A DNA stretch of 64,000 bases, taken from positions 29,382,309 to 29,446,308 of the forward strand of contig OW203766.1 in NCBI GenBank assembly GCA_934045905.1, written 5' to 3'. The notes below the pieces were generated by a model, which saw only the letters and a program-made list of their open reading frames with translations, had not been told where the DNA came from and did not search any database. Each line of letters begins with the position of its first letter. Positions within the stretch are counted from its first letter, which is position 1. Positions 45,336-56,905 of this stretch are shown piece after piece. Source of the stretch: Leuctra nigra. Its lineage: Eukaryota > Arthropoda > Insecta > Plecoptera > Leuctridae. Position numbers and translations under genes: made by a program.

Positions 45336-46098
45336 GGATATTTTTCATAACGCACATCCCTTCTTATCTATACAATCGTTGGCGATTTCGAAACTCCAAA
45401 ATGTACTGAGAAATAGCACATAATCGAAAAATTAAGACTGCATCAGTGGATATTAAATTGCTGTAATACCATTCCCGATTTGGTCACCCCAATTTAAAAA
45501 TATCGCGTAACTGACAAAATCAATATAGAATTGTGTCATTATTCTAACACTGATTCATTTTAATCAATAATTGAAGCACACCTAATATCATAATACCACA
45601 CGAAGAGTGATATTTTATGATCTTCCAAAATACGACGGTGAACTTTAATTCATAAAAAAAAAAAAAAAACATTTTACCACTCTGAAAATTTCAGGGAATG
45701 TTAACATAATAATGATAAACAAGATATAATTTTTTCAAAATTTTAAAAAATGTCTTTTTTGGGGGGGCCCATTTAAAGTCAAAATTTGGTTTGGTCACCC
45801 CTGATTTAAAGAATAATTATATTTATCATTGCGTATTATGAAACTACTTACATTTGTGTACAAATATTAAAAAAGATCACTAAAATATCTCAAACAGGTC
45901 CAAAGTTACAAGCAGTTATGTATATAAGGGTTTCTTAAAAAGTGAGATTTTCGAAGGGGTGAAAGTACCAGAAGGGGGACAAAATTGACCAAACAAAAAA
46001 ATACGTGTCTCATTATTTGCTTTTAACAACAACTTCACCAAGTTTGATCATAATCGAAAGGGGTCATGAAAATTCGTTGGTTGTTCTGAGGCGAAATG

Positions 46099-46380
46099 AC
46101 CCGTAGGGTAAATAAGACAAAATTAGTATTATAAAATAAATATGAGGTACAAAAATAGTTTATGTTTTTCGAAAGCTTGTGAGTAAATTGCCTCAAATAT
46201 GCCAGCAAGATGTGAGAAATCTACAGTGGTTAATGTTTTCTTAGTGGGAGATCACACTTAGGTTCCAAAGAGCAAATGACTAAATGACCAAGTCACAGAC
46301 GTAATTAATTATTTCATCACATATCTTCAAAACGCGAGTCGTCTGGAGAGTTAATAAACACGAAACTGGTAAATTAGCTT
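46099..46380. other. Spacer between palindrome and satellite
   Basis: AT-rich, no recognisable feature. Confidence 0.5.
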
Positions 46381-48711
46381 GCAGAGACACCCATCCCAGT
46401 ACAGACCGCACTTCATTACACTCGCGAAGATCACAACGCAATGCACCAACACGGAAACCCACCTTTATCTTCTCGAGAGTTGATGTAATGAACTGATAAG
46501 CGTGCAGAGACACCCATCCCAGTACAGACCGCACTTCATTACACTCGCGAAGATCACAACGCAATGCACCAACACGGAAACCCACCTTCATCTTCTCGAG
46601 AGTTGATGTAATGAACTGATAAGCGTGCAGAGACACCCATCCCAGTACAGACCGCACTTCATTACACTCGCGAAGATCACAACGCAATGCACCAACACGG
46701 AAACCCACCTTTATCTTCTCGAGAGTTGATGTAATGAACTGATAAGCGTGCAGAGACACCCATCCCAGTACAGACCGCACTTCATTACACTCGCGAAGAT
46801 CACAACGCAATGCACCAACACGGAAACCCACCTTCATCTTCTCGAGAGTTGATGTAATGAACTGATAAGCGTGCAGAGACACCCATCCCAGTACAGACCG
46901 CACTTCATTACCCTCGCGAAGATCACAACGCAATGCACCAACACGGAAACCCACCTTCATCTTCTCGAGAGTTGATGTAATGAACTGATAAGCGTGCAGA
47001 GACACCCATCCCAGTACAGACCGCACTTCATTACCCTCGCGAAGATCACAACGCAATGCACCAACACGGAAACCCACCTTCATCTTCTCGAGAGTTGATG
47101 TAATGAACTGATAAGCGTGCAGAGACACCCGTCCCAGTACAGACCGCACTTCATTACTCTCGCGAAGATCACAACGCAATGCACCAACACGGAAACCCAC
47201 CTTTATCTTCTCGAGAGTTGATGTAATGAACTGATAAGCGTGCAGAGACACCCATCCCAGTACAGACCGCACTTCATTACCCTCGCGAAGATCACAACGC
47301 AATGCACCAACACGGAAACCCACCTTCATCTTCTCGAGAGTTGATGTAATGAACTGATAAGCGTGCAGAGACACCCATCCCAGTACAGACCGCACTTCAT
47401 TACTCTCGCGAAGATCACAACGCAATGCACCAACACGGAAACCCACCTTCATCTTCTCGAGAGTTGATGTCATGAACTGATAAGCGTGCAGAGACACCCG
47501 TCCCAGTACAAACCGCACTTCATTACTCTCGCGAAGATCACAACGCAATGCACCAACACGGAAACCCACCTTCATCTTCTCGAGAGTTGATGTAATGAAC
47601 TGATAAGCGTGCAGAGACACCCATCCCAGTACAGACCGCACTTCATTACTATCGCGAAGATCACAACGCAATGCACCAACACGGAAACCCACCTTCATCT
47701 TCTCGAGAGTTGATGTCATGAACTGATAAGCGTGCAGAGACACCCATCCCAGTACAGACCGCACTTCATTACCCTCGCGAAGATCACAACGCAATGCACC
47801 AACACGGAAACCCACCTTCATCTTCTCGAGAGTTGATGTAATGAACTGATAAGCGTGCAGAGACACCCATCCCAGTACAGACCGCACTTCATTACCCTCG
47901 CGAAGATCACAACGCAATGCACCAACACGGAAACCCACCTTCATCTTCTCGAGAGTTGATGTAATGAACTGATAAGCGTGCAGAGACACCCATCCCAGTA
48001 CAGACCGCACTTCATTACTATCGCGAAGATCACAACGCAATGCACCAACACGGAAACCCACCTTTATCTTCTCGAGAGTTGATGTAATGAACTGATAAGC
48101 GTGCAGAGACACCCATCCCAGTACAGACCGCACTTCATTACACTCGCGAAGATCACAACGCAATGCACCAACACGGAAACCCACCTTTATCTTCTCGAGA
48201 GTTGATGTAATGAACTGATAAGCGTGCAGAGACACCCATCCCAGTACAGACCGCACTTCATTACCCTCGCGAAGATCACAACGCAATGCACCAACACGGA
48301 AACCCACCTTCATCTTCTCGAGAGTTGATGTAATGAACTGATAAGCGTGCAGAGACACCCATCCCAGTACAGACCGCACTTCATTACTATCGCGAAGATC
48401 ACAACGCAATGCACCAACACGGAAACCCACCTTTATCTTCTCGAGAGTTGATGTAATGAACTGATAAGCGTGCAGAGACACCCATCCCAGTACAGACCGC
48501 ACTTCATTACACTCGCGAAGATCACAACGCAATGCACCAACACGGAAACCCACCTTTATCTTCTCGAGAGTTGATGTAATGAACTGATAAGCGTGCAGAG
48601 ACACCCATCCCAGTACAGACCGCACTTCATTACTCTCGCGAAGATCACAACGCAGTGCACCAACACGGAAACCCACCTTCATCTTCTCGAGAGTTGATGT
48701 AATGAACTGAT
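46381..48711. repeat. 123-bp satellite, 19 tandem copies
   Basis: The unit period is exactly 123 bp (for example GCAGAGACACCC at 46381, 46504, 46627). The copies are almost identical and differ mainly at two sites (TTACNCTC or TTACTATC, and TTTATC or TTCATC). Units 13-15 and 16-18 carry the same three-unit pattern, so a 369-bp block was duplicated. Because 123 is divisible by three, the minus strand stays open for 824 codons (a 41-residue repeat). Nearly all unit differences would change an amino acid, there is no signal peptide or recognisable domain, and the frame simply runs out into the flanks. I therefore do not call it a gene. Confidence 0.95.
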
Positions 48712-48968
48712 TTATATGGTAAACGTAACGAAACTCTAATGGAAAATTACACATAACACAAGTTGAATATATTATTGACTTGGTTCTCTCCCCCTGAAGC
48801 CAGCCAACTGACTGATATAAATCTCTTCAAATAGGAATACCCAACTTATCAAAGTCAATTGCAATCCCTCGTCGGACTCGAATGTGTTTTAGGTTAGTTA
48901 GAGTCGCGGTTGAGTGAATCAGTTCGCATGCAAAATAAATCGATTTCTACACAAATTGATGATAAAAC

Positions 48969-49222
48969 AAGCGAGGCTAGTTGGCTCCTGGGTTCAATTC
49001 CCGAGGCAGTTCTTACTTTCGAAAGTATTTTCGTTGTTTTCCCTCAGGCGAGAGGTAAATGTTGATAAGGTTCCCCAGTAATAGGCCACGACCGCCTCCT
49101 TCCCACAGTCTATCCTTACAATTAAGTCATCATCCCTCAATGTTGTTTTCATCATTATTTGCCGCCGCTATCAGCCTAGTTGCAGGGCAGTGTGACGTTA
49201 AAAACCTTAATACAAATATATA
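48969..49222 (+). mobile_element. tRNA-derived SINE
   Basis: The head has a tRNA-like T arm and B box (CTGGGTTCAATTCCCGAGG). The body contains GGTTCCCCAGTAATAGGCCA and CGCCGCTATCAGCCTAGTTG. The tail reads GTTAAAAACCTTAATACAAA. This layout (tRNA head, conserved body, simple A-rich tail) is that of insect SINEs. A truncated relative lies at 24905-25062 on the other strand. Confidence 0.75.
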
Positions 49223-49354
49223 ATATCGCTGACTAATGAAATAACTATTAAACCAACCCCCAATCACTAGGAACTTTAATAAGAGTACGCTGAAACCATA
49301 AATACCCTTGGTTATAAATTACAAAAAGGTAATGAATTAGGACCTTATAATGTA

Positions 49355-50273
49355 CTAGGAAAACGCTCTGTGTAACGCGTTGATGAGCGAGCACGGATAC
49401 ACGCAACAGCTCGAACCGAAATTATGTCTATCGAATGTCATTAAAAGCCAACAATTCTTTAGTTTCGTCACAGACTTGTATAAAAATCTCCAAAATTTCC
49501 ACAAATATTGGTGCCAATTCTTGCTAAGTTTTAAGTTGATCGATTAAACCTTTATGATTGAACGGTTCCTTGTTAATTTTCAAAAATCACAGGATCTCGT
49601 TCAAAAAATATACCTGGGACCACTCATATGATATGATATGTAGTGTGTGTACACAATATCAGATCAATCTGTTGAACGGTCATTATTAGTTTCACATCGT
49701 TTAAAACTTTCTGCTCTAACTACCTTGCCTTGAACTAAAGATTCGAAGTCACCGTGAATTTGATAGCCAACACGCAAAATGTCCCTAAAATGACAAAAAC
49801 TTTTGAAAATAACGACAGATTAGAGTGAAAATTGGCAAAAATACCTTAAATGTTGGTACAAATGACCATGCGAAGTTTTTAGTTGGTCGGTCAATCGGTT
49901 CCAGTTTAAATTTCAAAAATCACAGGAAAAATGGTTTCAAATTTGAACCAATTGGAGGATTTGGCTGAATTTTTTTTTTATTGGGTACAATGTTGGTTGC
50001 AATGACTTTGCTAAATTTCAAATTGATCGAACCAACCAATCGAAAGATAATTTTTATAAAATTTGAACCAATCACAGGATCTCGTTCAGAAAAGATCCCA
50101 GGGATCGCATAGATTACGTTAGTATGTGTACAAAATTTCAGATCGATTGGTTGTGCGGTTTGACCTGGGCAGTGAACACAAAAAAACAAAAAAACAAAAA
50201 AACAAACAAAAAAACAAACACACAGAGAAAGTGCCATAAGTGTACCGTGGTGACGCTCGCTACGCTCGCTCAA
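49355..50273 (-). mobile_element. Family B Helitron-like element, copy 3 (complete, 919 bp)
   Basis: On the minus strand it begins TTGAGCGAGCGTAGCGAGCG after an A and ends GAGCGTTTTCCTAG before a T, the same termini and flanks as the copy at 43442. It contains CACCACGGTACACTTATGGC near its start and repeated ATTGGTT phrases. The open frame at 49920-50273 is repeat sequence, not a gene. Confidence 0.8.
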
Positions 50274-50784
50274 TTAATTCCAAAGATTAAAGTACGATTA
50301 GTTCATCAAATGACCACTCAGTGATAAATCAGCGCAGAGAGAAGTGAGCCATCGAACCATAAAACAAAATCAAGCTTTAACCTGCAATTGAAATTCACAC
50401 ATCGTCCTCATATGTCATACATATCCAGTAAAATTATTAATGTATGACACAGTAGTGATTTCATTTGACTTGCTATTGAATCTGGCACTTTACTGCCATG
50501 AGTAAAATAGAACATCCATTCACGGTATTCAAGACACGGGGAAATGAATTATTCCCTTTGAGCTCTAAACCAACTCCAATGCAGTTGCACTTTACGTTTC
50601 AATGTTTTAAAGAATAGTGCTTTATATATATTTGTATCACTCTTTTTACCTCGATCACGGTTCGGGAAGCACACAAGGTTTGATACTTTTGGTCAGGTAC
50701 TACGAGGGAATATTTCAGAGATATTGTGGCGATGTATTGAAGAATAGAGATGTAGTTTTGTGACCCGAGCATTGTGTTGTGAGC
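50274..50784. other. Anonymous AT-rich DNA
   Basis: Nothing recognised. Confidence 0.5.
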
Positions 50785-50835
50785 AGTGAGCACGTGACCC
50801 CGCATAACCAATCAGTGACGTTGGTTTTGTTGGGA
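50785..50835. promoter_or_regulatory. Candidate promoter cluster: E-box, CCAAT, CRE-like
   Basis: Within 40 bp there are GCACGTGACC, a textbook NF-Y site AACCAATCAG and GTGACGTTG. Such spacing is common in proximal promoters. No gene is recognisable on either side, so this is motif-based only. Confidence 0.3.
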
Positions 50836-51578
50836 ATTGCAGCGTCTACAATTGGTCACATCTGGGAATATCGAAAACATCTAAAATGTAATGGAAACGC
50901 TATTCCCCCTTTAACAATGGGGGTTGATTTTAAAGTAAAGACTTTGGTATGCACTTTGGATGAACTGCCAATTTGTTAACAAACAAATGCTTTGGGCTCC
51001 AGGTCTGATGTTTTAATCAAAACTCTTTTTCTTTGGAAAACACGTTATCACGAACACATGGGTGATCTTGGGGGAAGGGTCTCCCAGTTACATGCGGGAC
51101 CGGGTAAAATATTGAATTAAAAGAACGAATTTGGACCATTTGTATAGTATTATGGACTATAATGTTATCACAATCAGCACATTGGCAACTACCATATTCA
51201 ATGATCGAACCCGATAGCTCTGATGAAAAATGGACGAAGTTCGTAAAATGTATAAAATTGTATAATGGAAATGCACATTTAAAACCCACTGAATACTGGA
51301 ATTTGCACTTAAGCATTCGTGCATATTTTTTGATCCTTTAAATATGTTGGACGCTTTTAAGACCTAACTTGGTAAGAAAGAGAGTGTGAAGTGGCATACA
51401 GAAAGTCTGTTCGGCGGACTTGCATCATATTACGAACAACTTATAAGTTCTTGTCGCTTTTCTTACACATACATCACTTTAATGCAGGTTAAAGTGAAGT
51501 GTGAAGCAAAGAGACCACATGAACTAAGTCGGTCACTCTACAGCATTCCCCCCGACGGCTGTCACCTTAGCGCGGTGG
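50836..51578. other. Anonymous DNA
   Basis: No recognised gene. Confidence 0.5.
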
Positions 51579-51860
51579 TGGGGTTTGTGTTGTTCAATGA
51601 TCCACTGCAGCTAAGCCGGCGAGCATATGCTCATGTGTAAGGGCTAACCATGCCGGACAGGTCAGAGGTGACCAGAGGTGTTGGGGTTTGTGTTGGTCAA
51701 TGATCCACTGCAGCTAAGCCGGCGAGCATATGCTCATGTGTAAGGACAGGTGAACAGGTCAGAGTTGAGGCCCAGACAAAGAGCAGCCATGGTGGTGGGG
51801 TTTGTGTTGGTCAATGATCCACTGCAGTTAAGCCGGCGAGCATATGCTCATGTGCATGGA
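51579..51860. repeat. Three spaced copies of a ~60-bp repeat
   Basis: GGGGTTTGTGTTGGTCAATG, followed by ATCCACTGCAGCTAAGCCGG and GCATATGCTCATGTG, begins at about 51579, 51682 and 51797 with minor differences. The spacers share ACAGGT-rich phrases. Downstream, GGGTCCCACCGGCCCGATAG may be part of a SINE-like or other repeat end. No coding function is evident. Confidence 0.85.
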
Positions 51861-52960
51861 CAGGTGGACAGGTCACAGGTCTGGTCAATCGGGTCCCACC
51901 GGCCCGATAGACCTCCATTTTTTATAAACAAAATTAAAAATAAATTTTAGTGTGCGCAAAATGACCTAGTTGACGACGTGACATTAAACAATATTGATCT
52001 AATCTTTAATCTACAACATTTCTCTAGAGGGATTTTAATAACAAATAAGTCAATGATTATGTTACTCATTTAATGGCACCTGATCCGAGTTGTAAGCTGA
52101 CGAGATATTATTTTCAATAATGTTCACATGGAAAGCAAGTGGAAGGAGAGCAAATGGGACATGAAAGAGCTACCTACAATATTAACGAATAAAACTAATA
52201 TCATACTTATAATATTTAATATAATACTAATAATATATTCCTTAACAAATTGACTTGTAATTTGAACAACGCTTAATGATATTTCATGATTGGATTTACA
52301 ACTAATTATAAGCCAAATCATAACGTTCCAAATGTGAACCAGAGCACGCCGCCATTATTAACGCCGCCATTTTACAACATTCTAATATCCCGCGGGTGCA
52401 ATTCGATGCGCATACAACAGGAGGAATCAGAAGTAAAAAATTTAATTATGTAACTGAATTTCGATTTCGTTTGATGAGATTTTCTCTGACTGCCATAAGT
52501 CAATCGAAACGTATACAAATCAAGTTTCAGAGTAAATAATGAAAATGAAAAGTGCCTCAAATAATAATCCAGTTTCCTTTAAAAATGCAGTTACAGAATA
52601 AGGATTTTCGATAGATAAATTGCATTTGTCAAAATATTATATTAAATTGTAAATTTCGTATACAGGATGTGAAAACTGCTCTCTTACATCGCTCGAAGCG
52701 GAATAGCGTATATTCAACACCCCGTATATTTTTCAGCACCTTATTTTGCAAATCCACTACTATATATACAGTACTTCTATATCTATATTCCAAACATCCC
52801 TATAGAGTAAGTCGGGGTCAGTCCAATATCTTCTTACCTCAAAGCTCAGCTTGTATCTAATATTACACTTCCCCCAAACCGCGCAGGACAGCCTGACAAG
52901 AGCTTATAATGTCAAGTGGGTCTCGACCTGCGGGCTTCAAGATGTAAACAAGACGTCGAG
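51861..52960. other. Anonymous AT-rich DNA
   Basis: Nothing recognised. Confidence 0.5.
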
Positions 52961-53065
52961 GTGACAGCTAGCGGCGCCATCTGGTGACATTGTATGACGT
53001 CAGAGCGCCGGTTTCAATGGGATGAATCAATAGAGGAGGAATAAGTTTATTCTCTTCACGAAACA
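52961..53065. promoter_or_regulatory. CpG-rich patch with CTCF-like and CRE motifs
   Basis: GCGCCATCTGGTGAC at 52974-52988 resembles the CTCF core, and a TGACGTCA lies about 6-7 bp further on (52995). GACGTCGAGGTGACAG precedes them. GC and CpG content are above the surroundings. It could be an insulator or promoter; no adjacent gene was identified. Confidence 0.3.
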
Positions 53066-53284
53066 AGAAGACGGACGAGAGCCGTGTGATGTGATTAGAA
53101 GAGTTTTGTTGGAGGAATGAACTTTGGTTGAGAATTTCAAAGAGGTGATACAGTTTAAAAAATAGTGTTTATCAAAGAAATCAGATACATGTACAGATGA
53201 TAATTAAAAATTTGTAGGAAAACAGAGAAAATGTAATTTTAATTTTAATATTGTTGGAAAAAAGTAGTTGCCTAAATACTATAA

Positions 53285-53535
53285 TATTTATTAGTCATTG
53301 TTGCTCCGATATGTGTTACAAGTGTGTGAATAATCTAAAAAAGGAGTGATATCCCCATAAAAATACCAGCCAAGTCTCTTCAACTTTAAAAAAAATCAAT
53401 AATCAATATTTTAGTTTTTTAAATTAAGTTTTGACTTTGGCCCATTTTTTGATACCACTACTTTTCAGTGCTGAATTTATTGACTTTTTTTTTAGTTGAA
53501 GAGACTTGGCTGGTATTTTTAAACGGAGTGAGTTT
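53285..53535 (-). mobile_element. Degenerate family A foldback fragment
   Basis: It carries the inner flank (GTTACAAGTGTG, AAAAAAGGAGTGATATCC) and the diverged, shortened foldback arms (CCAGCCAAGTCTCTTCAAC at 53367; GTTGAAGAGACTTGGCTGG inverted at 53496). The orientation is as in copy 1. The motif-bearing middle and 3' block are absent. Confidence 0.7.
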
Positions 53536-55188
53536 AGGGTGTTAAGGGTTTGATATGTGACCCTACTTATTAAATGAAGAGAAAATAAAAGCTTATAAAG
53601 TTAAGAAATCAAAAGTGATCGAATGATTTTGCCTGTCTGCCTTTAAAGTAAAGTGTAAACATTCGCATCAGAGGTTTTAAATAAATCATTGAATTACCGA
53701 CTAGTAAGTTTAGTCATTTTATTCACTTTGTATGTGGAAACATATTTTAAAATAAAATTCGAAAGTAACAAGTTTCCTTTGGTAAAACTTCTCGAAAAGG
53801 GTTTTTCTACAGACCTTTCACGATAACTTGAACGTTTAGTTTGCCCCATATTTTGTTTATGCATGGAATCCACTTCCTCCCTCAACTGCGAGAAACCGCC
53901 CCTCAAATTCTACCGCCGATCCGACTCATCTTTAAACAATTACTCCCCCAAGTCACGAACAGCACAACGGGCGTGATGGCTGTTTAAAAATAGCTTCTGC
54001 AAATGACAACAAGGATGCGATATTTGCAAGATGAATGGATGCATACAGTAACAGTTGGATATATAAGGGATACAGAAATATTTCGTTGAGGGGCACAAAA
54101 CTTGAGAGAAGTAAGATTTTCAAGATAATGTTAGTTTTACATCTAGGACACGAAGTTGAAGATTTTATTAATTAAACAGATTTAATTTACTTTGACAGTA
54201 CAAGACTTTGTACGCAGAGTAGAGAGATACAGCGTCGTCAAAATGCAATTTGTAATGTAAATAATAATCTTCAATTTACTTTAACAAATTTATAGTAAAC
54301 ACAACACTTTATTTGCTAAATGTTCAAACGAAACTAACGCCAAAGCAGTTGTTCAAACCCAGTACATTATCCTGTATTAGATGTATCATCTAAATAAACT
54401 CAGATGATATTTAATGAGACTTAGTAAACATTTGTAAGTGAATCCGAAAACGTATTTTGTGAAGCGGAATATCGTATTTGTATCCAAATATTACCAGAAA
54501 AAATTACTTGTCTAACGAAATGCTTTACGCTCTTGCAGCGAGCTTTCCTTCCACTTTCAGCTCCAGTCGCTACTTTCTCTATCCGTTCGCGCTCATACCA
54601 TAGAATAATAAAGTGATTCACCTTTATTATTCTATGCTCTTACCGTTGCTCCAATCAATCTGAAATCTCGTAAAGAACACAACGTAACCATCCTTACAAC
54701 TTTCGAATGCAATTCGAGGATAGTTGAAAAGTGAAAATTTGTCATCGATTCGTTTTTTCTAATTCTCAGATAATTCGTTTTCTACCTCAATATTCTACCT
54801 TTTTGCATGGTCTAGGTGCCATCTTCAAACACAACATCACCTCTCATTGTCTCCCCCTCCCCCTCCCCCCTCACACTCACAGATGCTGAGCAGATGCGGG
54901 CTGTGTTGGTTCGTGCCCGACGTCGTCGACTCAGCCGGTACGTGTCTGCCCCCGAGACAAGATATGAGCCCGGGTCATTTGTCAACACGGCCACGTGACA
55001 CTAGGGTCAGGAGAGCAAGCAACACAGCTGCTGGACCGGATTATCATGGAGTACCGGGGGGAGAGATTGCCAGAACCAAATCTCCGATTATTGGGTATAG
55101 ATGTGGACAGTGCGTTTGTTTTAGCACATGAGGTTAGAATATAAATTGAGATGGAGATCATCGGGTTCGCAGCTCTCAAAATGTAAAG
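53536..55188. other. Anonymous DNA
   Basis: A patch at about 54840-55100 is more GC-rich (CCCCCTCCCCCTC, then CCCGACGTCGTCGAC, then GGCCACGTGACAC) but has no recognised gene. The rest is AT-rich. Confidence 0.45.
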
Positions 55189-55510
55189 AAAACGCGTTGA
55201 TAAGCGAGCATGCGAAGTAATGCGTGTGAAAGTTGCTTCTCTACAGACCTTGGAAATAGATGTGAAACCAAACTAATCAAATGCATCAAGAAGAAGTGAA
55301 ATGAAATTAATTTGACAAATATTTCAGACCGACTTCTCTGAAAACTTGCAAAATCTCCAAAATTGTTGGTCCCAATGACCATGCAAAATTTAAGTTGACC
55401 GGTCGAATGGTTCCCTCTTTCCAACCAATCAGATAATTTTGCTTCGATTGGTTGAACGCGTGACCTGTGCCGTACGGCTACAAAACAAAAACATACTGAG
55501 GATGACCAAC
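55189..55510 (-). mobile_element. Family B fragment, copy 5 (diverged)
   Basis: On the minus strand it includes CCAATCGAAGCAAAATTATC, GGTCATTGGGACCAACAATT and a terminal CTCGCTTATCAACGCGTT, all typical of family B, but the CTAG end and the GAGCGAGCG start are lost. Confidence 0.55.
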
Positions 55511-56164
55511 GAAGAAAACATCTATACATGCCAGTTTATAGCTTTTAGCTTGAGCCATATTTCATAAAAGATGGTTCAGAATACGATGTCTATAGATAAA
55601 CAATATTGAGGGATACTTAATTTGTTCAGCCCTTGACTTGGAAGATCCCACTGCCCTATAAGATAAGCCTCCAGATACTGACGAAGTTAAGACAATATTT
55701 GCTCTTCCGGAATAACTTTCTTCAAGTTATGAAGTTCAAGTTCCAATAACCTTGATGCGGGGAAAATCAGCCCAGCTAGATGCGTCTAATTAGATAAAGA
55801 AAAAGAAAAGAAGCAAGAAAGAAAGTAGAAGATTACAGCCTGTAGAAGATGTTCCTAATTAAAAAAATGAATCTCGGGAAATCAGAAGATATAAAGTTAA
55901 TTATTAAAGTGAACGTAGAAACGAATCAAGAATCATATAGTAAATGGAAAAAGACTTCAATACTGTGCTTTTTTTAATAGGAAAATTGAACTTTCGTTGA
56001 AGACGCAAATAGCATGGGCCATCGGTGACTTTCCCCTGAAGAAATTAGCTGGCGAGATGGAGAATCTGCCAAAGTATCGCTTAATGAACCAACTCTGTTT
56101 ATGGTTGAGTGGAAGAAGTAATTTGTATTTTCAAGTAATATAAAGCTAGGCTCTGTGGGGACTT
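55511..56164. other. Anonymous AT-rich DNA
   Basis: Nothing recognised. Confidence 0.5.
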
Positions 56165-56905
56165 GATCCGTGACGGATAGAAACGTCCTTGTGGAACGTG
56201 ACACGTGACGGATAGAAACGTCCTTGTGAAACGTGACACGTGACGGATAGAAACGTCCTTGTGAAACGTGACACGTGACGGATAGAAACGTCCTTGTGAA
56301 ACGTGACACGTGACGGATAGAAACGTCCTTGTGAAACGTGACACGTGACGGATAGAAACGTCCTTGTGAAACGTGACACGTGACGGATAGAAACGTCCTT
56401 GTGAAACGTGACATGTGACGGATAGAAACGTCTTTGGGAAACGTGACGTATAGAAACGTCCTTGTGAAACGTGACACGTGACAGATAGAAATGTCCTTGT
56501 GAAACGTGACACGTGACATATAGAAACGTCCTTGTGAAACGTGACACGTGACAGATAGAAATGTCCTTGTGAAACGTGACACGTGACAGATAGAAATGTC
56601 CTTGTAAAACGTGACACGTGACGGATAGAAACGTTCTTGTGAAACGCGACACGTGACGGAGAGAAACGTCCTTGTGAAACGTGACACGTGACGGATAGAA
56701 ACGTTCTTGTGAAACGCGACACGGGACGGAGAGAAACGTCCTTGTGAAACGTGACACGTGACAGATAGAAATGTCCTTGTGAAACGTGACACGTGACAGA
56801 TAGAAATGTCCTTGTGAAACGTGACACGTGACGGATAGAAACGTTCTTGTGAAACGCGACACGTGACGGAGAGAAACGTCCTTGTGAAACGTGACACGTG
56901 ACGAG
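56165..56905. repeat. 35-bp satellite with CACGTG in nearly every unit, ~21 copies
   Basis: The period is 35 bp (TCCTTGTG at 56186, 56221, 56256). The unit reads ACACGTGACGGATAGAAACG followed by TCCTTGTGAAACGTG. Variant units (GTTCTT with CGCGAC; GGAGAG; ACAGATAGAAATG) recur in a fixed order in the right half, indicating a multi-unit higher-order repeat. Since 35 is not divisible by three and no unit contains a minus-strand stop, all three minus frames stay open over most of the array. These overlapping frames (329, 289 and 238 codons) are artefacts. Confidence 0.95.

Larger units (their letters stand above)
42784..46098. mobile_element. 3.3-kb palindromic (foldback) element containing two tRNA-like units
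   Basis: The left arm is 42784-43441 plus 44767-44977; the right arm is 45242-46098. They are reverse complements over about 860 bp at high identity, for example CATTCCCGATTTGGTCACCC and its complement. Each arm carries a tRNA-like unit close to the centre. The left arm is interrupted by a family B insertion. The central ~260 bp (44978-45241) contains a further small hairpin. No transposase frame was recognised. Confidence 0.85.

Noticed and set aside
46381..48711. CRISPR-like array
   Set aside because: Whole 123-bp units are nearly identical with no unique spacers, and the sequence is eukaryotic in character. The same applies to the 35-bp and 118-bp arrays.
46280..48754. 824-codon open frame on the minus strand as a real repeat-protein gene
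   Set aside because: The frame is explained by a 123-bp satellite with a period divisible by three. Unit differences are almost all amino-acid changing, there are no recognisable domains, and the ends run into arbitrary flanking sequence.
49920..50273. 117-codon minus-strand frame
   Set aside because: It lies wholly inside the family B element and reflects its repeat sequence.
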